Shown piece by piece: positions 1-4,931 of a stretch of 7,247 nucleotides of DNA (its first letter is position 1; the number at the start of each line of letters is the position of its first letter). This DNA comes from an uncultured Eubacteriales bacterium (GTDB taxonomy: Bacteria > Bacillota > Clostridia > Oscillospirales > Oscillospiraceae). The stretch covers positions 1 to 7,247 of the forward strand of contig URPI01000111.1 of assembly GCA_900549705.1 (NCBI GenBank), written 5' to 3'. Both the position numbers and the translations under genes were made by a program. The notes beneath the pieces were generated by a model. That model was not told the origin of the DNA, ran no database searches, and saw nothing but the letters and a program-made list of their open reading frames with translations.

Positions 1-22
1 CAAGGGGGTTCGCACCAGGGAA

Positions 23-50
23 CGGCGGGAGGCTAAGAGCCTCCCCTACA
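23..50. repeat. REP-like intergenic palindrome
   Basis: A perfect 8-bp inverted repeat (GGGAGGCT at 27-34 and AGCCTCCC at 38-45) closes a 3-nt loop. Read on the minus strand it is flanked as TGTAGGGG...CCCGCCG. From memory, GTAGGGG-stem-stem-CCCGC palindromes recur between genes in Oscillospiraceae genomes, so this is probably one copy of a dispersed repeat. No T-run follows on either strand, so an intrinsic terminator is unlikely. No coding sequence is seen in 1-94. The repeat nature cannot be shown from a single copy. Confidence 0.45.
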
Positions 51-90
51 TGGCGTGTGCCAATGTGTAACCAAGATTAGGAGCGGCGGA

Positions 91-130
91 AAATCAAAAC
101 AGGAGCTACAAAATCGTAGTTCCTGTTTTG
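91..130 (-). terminator. Rho-independent terminator of rnpB
   Basis: The arms at 95-109 and 116-130 are complementary over 15 positions around a 6-nt loop. On the minus strand the hairpin begins three nucleotides after the RNase P P1 helix ends, and its 3' arm runs directly into a T-rich stretch (GTTTTGATTTTCC). This is the expected position and form for termination of rnpB. One position (105/120) is a C.A mismatch in the minus-strand RNA but a G.U wobble in a plus-strand RNA. The plus-strand reading has no T-run beyond the arm itself, so the minus-strand role is preferred. Confidence 0.8.
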
Positions 131-132
131 AT

Positions 133-480
133 ACAACGAAGGCCTATAAGCCGGGTTCTGTTTTGACAGCCATCTATCTAGCCCCCCAGTTGCCTGTGGG
201 GTCAAGCCGCCTCCTCGGGACGGTCGGGCGAACCTATTGTCCCTCCACGGCGTTGCTCCGGGATAGAGTTTACATCGTAAAACCCATGTTACCATGGGCC
301 GGGTGCGCTCTTACCGCACCTTTTCACCCTTACCCTGCATGGCAGGGCGGTATCTCTCTGTTGCACTTGTCCTGAGGTTACCCTCGGCGGGCGTTACCCG
401 TTATCCTTGCCCTGTGGAGCCCGGACTTTCCTCATCTGGAACCTTTCGGTTTCCATCCGCGGCTGTCCAGCCTTCGCTGC
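133..480 (-). ncRNA. rnpB: RNase P RNA (rnpB), bacterial, probably class A
   Basis: This is the catalytic RNA of ribonuclease P, which removes 5' leaders from tRNA precursors together with the RnpA protein. On the minus strand the hallmark segments appear in order: GAGGAAAGTCCGGGCTCC near the 5' end (433-416; P4 5' strand), ACAGAGAGATACCGCC, GGTAAGGGTGAAAAGGTGCG, then TAGATAGATGGCTGTC, and AGAACCCGGCTTATAGGC at the 3' end (about 160-143; P4 3' strand). The ends were set by the P1 helix: 470-480 pairs with 133-143 over 11 bp including two G.U pairs. The length of about 348 nt is normal. A consensus promoter lies just upstream (487-515) and a hairpin terminator just downstream, so this is a complete single-gene unit. 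The class A assignment rests on general layout and on what is usual for Clostridia. Small open frames inside this region are not genes. Confidence 0.96.
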
Positions 481-486
481 GGGTTT

Positions 487-515
487 AATTTAACACAAAC
501 AGCGGGAATTGTCAA
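487..515 (-). promoter_or_regulatory. Sigma-A promoter of rnpB
   Basis: Read on the minus strand there is a perfect -35 box TTGACA (515-510), a 17-bp spacer, and a -10 box TAAATT (492-487). The predicted start, 6-7 nt downstream (about 480), coincides with the start of the RNase P P1 helix, which independently supports the call. The promoter is back to back with the murD promoter. Confidence 0.85.
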
Positions 516-521
516 ATCCTC

Positions 522-550
522 TTGCAAATTCTTTTTGAAAAAGCTATACT
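522..550 (+). promoter_or_regulatory. Sigma-A promoter of the murD-ispD-ispF unit
   Basis: TTGCAA (522-527), a 17-bp spacer, and TATACT (545-550) form a near-consensus housekeeping promoter. Transcription would start at about 557, giving a 5' leader of roughly 77 nt before murD. It is the best plus-strand promoter between rnpB and murD. Its -35 box is only 6 bp from the -35 box of the divergent rnpB promoter. Confidence 0.75.
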
Positions 551-584
551 AGAAAAGGTATATGCGCTATCTCCCATAATCTTG

Positions 585-621
585 ACGGACAGGGGGGTCC
601 TCTGTCGGTACAATCAGGAGG
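585..621 (+). promoter_or_regulatory. murD leader hairpin with possible RBS-masking alternative fold
   Basis: In the leader RNA, 588-595 pairs with 599-606 (8 bp with one G.U, 3-nt loop; two further outer pairs after a mismatch). The CCTCT at 599-603, used in this stem, is also complementary to GGAGG at 617-621, which is the core of the murD Shine-Dalgarno sequence AGGAGG (616-621). The two pairings exclude each other. The second would mask the ribosome binding site and is followed by a T-rich stretch before the start codon. The base pairing is visible; any regulatory role is inference, and the alternative stem is short (5 bp). Confidence 0.35.
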
Positions 622-633
622 TTCTTATTTTTT

Positions 634-1986
634 ATGAATGTGTTTGAAAATTATTTCCATTCCCTGCAAGGGAAGAAAATAGCGGTGCTGGGGCTGGGGG
701 TCAGCAATCGCCCCCTGGTGCGGTTGCTGCTGGAATATGGCTGTGATGTCACCGGCTGCGACAAAACCCCCCGGGAAAAGCTGGATGCAGAAGTGCTGGC
801 GCTGGAAGCGGCGGGCTGCCGGCTGTGCGTGGGGGAGGGCTACCTGGACGGGGTCAGCGCCGATGTGGTGTTCCGCACCCCGGGAATGCACCCCAATGTG
901 CCTGCCATTTGCCGCCTGCGGGAGCAGGGGGCGGAAATCACCTCGGAAATGGACGTGTTTTTCCAGGTGGCACCCTGCCATCTGATTGCCGTCACCGGTT
1001 CCGACGGCAAAACCACCACCACCACGCTGATTGCGGAAATGCTGAAAGCGGCGGGGAAAACCGTGTGGCTGGGGGGCAACATCGGCACGCCCCTGCTGCC
1101 CCTGTGCCGCCGGATGCAGGCGGAGGATTATGCGGTGGTGGAGCTTAGCTCTTTCCAGCTGATGGATATGACCCGCAGTCCCCAGCGGGCGGTGGTCACC
1201 AATCTGGCACCCAACCATCTGGATGTCCACAAGGACATGGAAGAATATGTGGAAGCCAAGAAGAATATTTTCCGCTTCCAGAAGCCCGGGGATTTGCTGG
1301 TGCTCAATGCAGACAATGCCATTACCGCCGGATTTTCCGGGGCGGGGGAGACCCATTTCTTCTCCCGGAAAGCGCCCACCAACTGCGTTTGGCAGGAGGG
1401 GGACTGGATTGTGCGTCGGGGGCAGAAGGTACTCAATGTGCATGATATTTTGCTGCCCGGTGTTCACAACATCGAAAACTACATGGCTGCCATGGCGGCG
1501 GTGGAGGGACTGGTCAGCGATGAATGCATCTGCTCCGTGGCAAAGAATTTCGGCGGTGTGGAGCATCGCATTGAACTGGTGCGGGTCAAGGACGGTGTAA
1601 AATTCTATAATGACTCCATTGCCTCCTCTCCCAGCCGCACCATTGCCGGTCTGCGCAGCTTCTCCCAAAAGGTGATACTCATTGCCGGTGGCTATGACAA
1701 GCACATCCCCTATGATGTGCTGGGGCCGGAAATCTGCAATCATGTTTCCCGCCTGTTCCTGTGCGGTGCCACGGCGGGGAAGATTCGGGATTGCGTGGAA
1801 GCCCAGCCGGGGCAGAAGCCGGAAATGGTGGACTGCGGCGACTTTGACAGCGCCGTGCAGGCGGCAGCAAAGGCTGCCCAGCCGGGGGACATTGTGCTCA
1901 TGAGCCCCGCCAGCGCCTCCTTTGACCAGTTTAAGAATTTCATGGAGCGGGGCGACCGGTTCAAGCAGCTGGTAAAGGAGCTGTAA
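634..1986 (+). CDS. murD: UDP-N-acetylmuramoyl-L-alanine--D-glutamate ligase
   Basis: MurD is a cytoplasmic ATP-dependent ligase that adds D-glutamate to UDP-MurNAc-L-Ala in peptidoglycan precursor synthesis. The 450-aa product has the usual length and three-domain order: an N-terminal Rossmann-like UDP-binding domain (KIAVLGLGVSNRP, about 15-27), a central ATPase domain with P-loop TGSDGKTT (121-128), NLAPNHLDVH (190-199) and the AKK segment (208-210) likely holding the carbamylated lysine, and a C-terminal domain with EHRIE (310-314), NDSIASSPSRT (326-336), AGGYDKHIPYD (351-361) and SPASASFDQFKNF (424-436). GSDGKTT and AGGYDK are variants I associate with clostridial MurD. The ATG at 634 follows AGGAGG (616-621) with a rather long, T-rich 12-nt spacer; no better in-frame start is seen. 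It is the first gene of a cluster with ispD and ispF, with only 2 nt before ispD. No other mur or division gene is adjacent in the window. Identification is very secure. Confidence 0.97.
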   Translation: MNVFENYFHSLQGKKIAVLGLGVSNRPLVRLLLEYGCDVTGCDKTPREKLDAEVLALEAAGCRLCVGEGYLDGVSADVVFRTPGMHPNVPAICRLREQGAEITSEMDVFFQVAPCHLIAVTGSDGKTTTTTLIAEMLKAAGKTVWLGGNIGTPLLPLCRRMQAEDYAVVELSSFQLMDMTRSPQRAVVTNLAPNHLDVHKDMEEYVEAKKNIFRFQKPGDLLVLNADNAITAGFSGAGETHFFSRKAPTNCVWQEGDWIVRRGQKVLNVHDILLPGVHNIENYMAAMAAVEGLVSDECICSVAKNFGGVEHRIELVRVKDGVKFYNDSIASSPSRTIAGLRSFSQKVILIAGGYDKHIPYDVLGPEICNHVSRLFLCGATAGKIRDCVEAQPGQKPEMVDCGDFDSAVQAAAKAAQPGDIVLMSPASASFDQFKNFMERGDRFKQLVKEL

Positions 1987-1988
1987 CC

Positions 1989-2711
1989 ATGGGCATGGAA
2001 AAGCTGACAAAATTGGGGCGGAAGGTGCTGCCTCTGAAACGCTGCGGCGCAGTGATTGTGGCGGCCGGCTCTGCCTCCCGGATGGGGGGCATCGACAAGG
2101 TGATGGCATCCCTGGGTGGAACACCCATGGTGGCTCGCACGGCTGCCGCTTTCCAAAACTGCGATGCCATTGCGGAAATTGTGATTGTCACCCGCCCGGA
2201 TTTGATTCGCCCCATTTCCGCCCTGTGTGCCGAAATGGACAAGGTGCGGGCGGTGGTGGCAGGAGGCAGCAGCCGCCAGGAATCGGTGTGGCTGGGGCTG
2301 AACGCATTGTCAGAAGACATTCAACTGGCAGCCATTCACGATGGGGCAAGACCTCTGGTTTCCAATCTGGTGATTGACCGCACGGTGCGTGCCGCCAACA
2401 GCTATGGTGCAGCTGCCCCGGCGGTGCCGGTGAAGGACACCATTAAGGTGGTCAAAGGGGGACTGGTGGAAAAGACCCCGGAGCGCGCCACCCTGCAAGC
2501 GGTGCAGACCCCCCAGGTGTTTGATTTCGACCTGCTGCGGGGTGCACTGAAAAAGGCAGAGGAAGAAAAGGCCGCTGTCACCGACGATTGCTCTGCGGTG
2601 GAGCGGCTGGGCATGAAGGTGAAAATTGTGGAGGGTGACGAGCGGAACCTCAAGGTCACCACCCCCATGGATTTGAAAATTGCAGAAATGCTTCTGGAGG
2701 AAATGCAATGA
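1989..2711 (+). CDS. ispD: 2-C-methyl-D-erythritol 4-phosphate cytidylyltransferase
   Basis: IspD couples CTP to MEP to give CDP-methylerythritol, the third step of the non-mevalonate isoprenoid pathway, in the cytoplasm. The 240-aa product carries the family signature: AVIVAAGSASRMGGIDK (21-37), with R31 and K37 corresponding to the CTP-binding Arg and Lys, AGGSSRQESV (91-100), IHDGARPLV (116-124), TPQVF (174-178), and the C-terminal TDDCSAVERLG and RNLKVTTPMDL. R166 and K222 align by eye with the substrate-binding R157 and K213 of E. coli IspD. AAAGGAG (1974-1980), inside the end of murD, is 8 nt from the ATG at 1989, so this start is preferred over the ATG at 1995. About 18 mostly basic residues precede the first conserved strand, a slightly long N-terminus. 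The stop overlaps the ispF start (ATGA), implying translational coupling. Confidence 0.96.
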   Translation: MGMEKLTKLGRKVLPLKRCGAVIVAAGSASRMGGIDKVMASLGGTPMVARTAAAFQNCDAIAEIVIVTRPDLIRPISALCAEMDKVRAVVAGGSSRQESVWLGLNALSEDIQLAAIHDGARPLVSNLVIDRTVRAANSYGAAAPAVPVKDTIKVVKGGLVEKTPERATLQAVQTPQVFDFDLLRGALKKAEEEKAAVTDDCSAVERLGMKVKIVEGDERNLKVTTPMDLKIAEMLLEEMQ

Positions 2712-3181
2712 GAATTGGTCACGGCTACGACGTTCACCGGCTGGTCAGCGGGCGGGATTTGATTTTGGGCGGCGTGAAGATTCCCTATGCGCTGGGGCTG
2801 GACGGTCACTCCGATGCGGATGTGCTGCTCCATGCGGTGATGGATGCGCTGCTGGGGGCGGCAGCCCTGCGGGACATCGGCTACCATTTTCCCGACACGG
2901 ACCCGACCTATAAAGGGGCGGATTCCATAAAGCTGCTGGAAGCGGTGGGGCAGAAGCTGACCGCCGCCGGCTATCGGGTGGGCAACATCGATGTGACCAT
3001 GATTGCCCAGAAGCCGAAGCTGAAGGAGCACATTCCCCAAATGATGCAGAACATTGCCCGGGCGCTGGATATTCCGGTGGGACGGGTGAACGTCAAGGCA
3101 ACCACCGAAGAAAAGCTGGGCTTCACCGGCAGCGGCGAGGGCATGAGCTGCCACGCAGTTTGCTTGCTGGAGGAGATATAA
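2708..3181 (+). CDS. ispF: 2-C-methyl-D-erythritol 2,4-cyclodiphosphate synthase
   Basis: IspF cyclises CDP-ME 2-phosphate to ME-cyclodiphosphate with release of CMP, the fifth step of the MEP pathway. The family forms homotrimers with a zinc at each active site. The 157-aa length is typical. Visible residues are the metal ligands D8 and H10 in GHGYDVHRL and H42 in DADVLLHAVMDALLGA, the LDGHSDADV motif (31-39), HFPDTDP (60-66), and the C-terminal KATTEEKLGFTGSGEG (130-145). The ATG at 2708 overlaps the ispD stop by 4 nt and has GGAGG (2696-2700) 7 nt upstream within ispD. IspD and IspF do not act consecutively (IspE lies between them), yet they are neighbours here and are fused into one protein in some bacteria, so the arrangement is a known one. 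ispE is not in the window. Confidence 0.97.
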   Translation: MRIGHGYDVHRLVSGRDLILGGVKIPYALGLDGHSDADVLLHAVMDALLGAAALRDIGYHFPDTDPTYKGADSIKLLEAVGQKLTAAGYRVGNIDVTMIAQKPKLKEHIPQMMQNIARALDIPVGRVNVKATTEEKLGFTGSGEGMSCHAVCLLEEI

Positions 3182-3265
3182 GGGCAGCTCCCTTTTGAGC
3201 AGAGCCAATGATTTTGCCCGGAAAAATGCACAGCAGCCATTTTATTGTATGAAGAGGAGAACACT

Positions 3266-4756
3266 ATGGTAACAAATGCAATCGACCAGCTGGTCAAATA
3301 CGGCCTGGAGAAACATCTTATCCAGCCCGCAGATGAGATTTTCGTCCGCAATCAGCTTCTTTTGACCATGGGGCTGGACGAGTATACCCCCAGTGAGGAT
3401 GCAACCCCCTTGGCACTTCATGAAATGCTGGAGGTGCTGACCCAGAACGCAGTCGAGCGGGGCATCTGCCAGGACAACGGCACGGCACGGGAGCTGTTTG
3501 ATACCAAGCTGATGGGCTGCCTCACTCCTTGGCCCAGTGTGGTGCGCCATACCTTTGAGGAGCTGTACAACAAGAGCGCCGAGGCGGCAACGGACTGGTA
3601 CTATGATTTCAGCCAGAACACCAACTACATCCGCCGGGATCGGATTGCCCGGGACGTGAAGTGGGTCACCCCCACTGCCTATGGCGATTTGGACATCACC
3701 ATCAACCTGAGCAAGCCTGAGAAGGACCCCAAGGCCATTGCAGCAGCCAAGAATGCCCCCCAGAGCGGCTATCCCAAGTGCCAGCTGTGCGTGGAAAACG
3801 AGGGCTACGCCGGACGGATGAACCATCCCGCCAGAGAGAATCACCGGGTCATTCCCGTGACCATCAACAATAGCGCCTGGTGCTTGCAGTACAGCCCCTA
3901 TGTTTACTACAACGAGCATTGCATCGTCTTCAACCAGCAGCACACCCCCATGAAGATTGAAAATGCCACCTTCCGGAAGCTGCTGGACTTCGTCAAGCAG
4001 TTCCCCCACTATTTTGTTGGCTCCAACGCCGACCTGCCCATTGTGGGCGGCAGCATCCTGAGCCACGACCATTTCCAGGGCGGACGGTATACCTTCGCCA
4101 TGGAGAAGGCACCCGTAGAGTTTCCCTGGAGCTTTGCCGGATTTGAGGATGTCACCGCCGGTATCGTCCACTGGCCCATGAGCTGCATCCGCCTGAGCTG
4201 CAAGGATGACAGCCGTCTGGTGGAGCTGGCAAGCAAGATTCTGGCAGCATGGCGGAGCTATTCTGACCCTGCCTGCTTCATCTTTGCCGAGACCGAGGGG
4301 CAGCCCCACAATACCATTACCCCCATTGCCCGGAAGCGGGGCGAGAATTTCGAGCTGGATTTGGTGCTGCGCAACAACATCACCACCGAGGAGCATCCCA
4401 TGGGCGTGTACCATCCCCATGCCAAGCTCCATCACATCAAGAAAGAGAACATCGGCCTGATTGAAGTGATGGGTCTGGCAGTTCTGCCCAGCCGCCTGAA
4501 AGCGGAAATGGCAGAGTTGGCACAGGCCATGGTGCAGAAGCTGCCCGCCAGCGCATATGGCGAGGCCATTGCCAAGCACGCCCAGTGGGCGCAGGAGATT
4601 ATGCAGCGCTATGACGTGACCGGTGAAAACGTGGAGGAGATTCTCCACCGGGAAATCGGCCTGGTGTTTGCCCAGGTGCTGGAGGATGCCGGTGTGTACA
4701 AGCTGGATGAGCAGGGCAGAGCGGGCTTTGTCCGCTTCCTGGAAAGCGTCAAGTAA
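3266..4756 (+). CDS. galT: UDP-glucose--hexose-1-phosphate uridylyltransferase, class II GalT
   Basis: GalT transfers UMP from UDP-glucose to galactose 1-phosphate in the Leloir pathway, in the cytoplasm. The 496-aa product is of the longer Firmicutes type (class II), not the roughly 350-aa E. coli type. Visible blocks include the helical N-terminus (IDQLVKYGLEKHLI), NTNYIRRDRIARDVKW (118-133), YPKCQLCVENEGYAGR (169-184), NHPARENHRVIP, LQYSPYVYYNEHCIVFN (207-223), SNADLPIVGGS, SHDHFQGG (266-273, the likely catalytic His region) and GVYHPHAKLHHIKKENIG (380-397). ATG 3266 was chosen because AGGAG (3255-3259) lies 6 nt upstream; an in-frame ATG at 3245 would add seven residues encoded by the RBS region itself and has no Shine-Dalgarno sequence. 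It stands 84 nt after ispF with no convincing promoter in the gap, so it may be read through from the murD unit or use a weak promoter. No galK or galE is adjacent. A strong terminator follows. Confidence 0.95.
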   Translation: MVTNAIDQLVKYGLEKHLIQPADEIFVRNQLLLTMGLDEYTPSEDATPLALHEMLEVLTQNAVERGICQDNGTARELFDTKLMGCLTPWPSVVRHTFEELYNKSAEAATDWYYDFSQNTNYIRRDRIARDVKWVTPTAYGDLDITINLSKPEKDPKAIAAAKNAPQSGYPKCQLCVENEGYAGRMNHPARENHRVIPVTINNSAWCLQYSPYVYYNEHCIVFNQQHTPMKIENATFRKLLDFVKQFPHYFVGSNADLPIVGGSILSHDHFQGGRYTFAMEKAPVEFPWSFAGFEDVTAGIVHWPMSCIRLSCKDDSRLVELASKILAAWRSYSDPACFIFAETEGQPHNTITPIARKRGENFELDLVLRNNITTEEHPMGVYHPHAKLHHIKKENIGLIEVMGLAVLPSRLKAEMAELAQAMVQKLPASAYGEAIAKHAQWAQEIMQRYDVTGENVEEILHREIGLVFAQVLEDAGVYKLDEQGRAGFVRFLESVK

Positions 4757-4761
4757 AAATG

Positions 4762-4802
4762 CAGCCCCTGGGGGATGATGCCCCCGGGGGCTGAAATTTT
4801 TT
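4762..4802 (+). terminator. Strong Rho-independent terminator after galT
   Basis: A 13-bp stem (4762-4774 with 4781-4793; one U.G pair, otherwise perfect and nearly all G-C) with a 6-nt loop ATGATG is followed by AAATTTTTT (4794-4802). It starts 5 nt after the galT stop codon. On the minus strand the stem is followed by a T-run (CATTTTTAC), so it could work in both directions, although no convergent gene is seen. It separates galT from the antiporter unit. Confidence 0.95.
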
Positions 4803-4857
4803 GCCAACGACTTTGGTGCTTTGCGCCAGATTGTTTGCCAAATAAATAAAATGAGTA

Positions 4858-4886
4858 TTGCAATTTGCACAACAATTGATTATAAT
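4858..4886 (+). promoter_or_regulatory. Sigma-A promoter of the antiporter-mgtC operon
   Basis: TTGCAA (4858-4863), a 17-bp spacer, and a perfect TATAAT (4881-4886) form a strong housekeeping promoter, preceded by an A-rich stretch (4841-4850) that could act as an UP element. Transcription should begin near 4893, leaving a leader of about 39 nt. The surrounding DNA is much more AT-rich than the genes. Confidence 0.85.
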
Positions 4887-4908
4887 ACAATAATTATATT
4901 ATGTAATC
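4878..4908. promoter_or_regulatory. Imperfect dyad over the -10 box and start site, possible operator
   Basis: The 31-bp AT-rich segment begins GATTATAATA and ends TATTATGTAATC. Its two halves match as an inverted repeat in blocks (GATTA, TAATA, TAA) interrupted by short insertions. It covers the -10 box and the predicted start, where a repressor would act. AT-rich DNA gives such symmetry easily, so this is only a candidate. Confidence 0.25.
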
Positions 4909-4931
4909 TGGCTTAGAAAGGAGGGGCTTCC

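Noticed and set aside
55..488. Small open frames overlapping the rnpB region on both strands
   Set aside because: The region is fully explained by RNase P RNA structure and conserved blocks; the peptides resemble no known family.
582..614. A second murD promoter, TTGACG (582-587) with TACAAT (609-614)
   Set aside because: The spacer is 21 bp, outside the workable range, and the boxes overlap the leader hairpin. The promoter at 522-550 has an ideal 17-bp spacer.
1012..1026. ACC trinucleotide run coding five threonines in the MurD P-loop
   Set aside because: GKTTT is part of the ATP-binding motif and repeated Thr is usual in Mur ligases. The short run is explained by codon choice, although slippage is conceivable.
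625..2124. A 499-codon open frame on the minus strand opposite murD and the start of ispD
   Set aside because: murD on the plus strand is unmistakable. The antisense product is His-, Gly- and Pro-rich with no recognisable domain, which is typical of the complement of GC-rich coding sequence, and it has no RBS or promoter that I can see.
3180..3196. Hairpin AAGGG-CAGCT-CCCTT plus a short T-run after ispF as a terminator
   Set aside because: The stem is only 5 bp, overlaps the stop codon and is followed by just two further T residues. It is too weak to call, so read-through to galT remains possible.
4801..4841. Direct repeat TTGCCAA at 4801-4807 and 4835-4841 around a small GGTGC-TTT-GCGCC hairpin
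   Set aside because: Seven-base repeats around a 5-bp hairpin are within chance for intergenic DNA, and there is no associated gene or target-site pattern for a mobile element.
3242..4870. A 542-codon open frame on the minus strand opposite galT
   Set aside because: It mirrors galT codon for codon and its product has no recognisable family. Its beginning runs through the AT-rich promoter region and the galT terminator, which no real gene would do.
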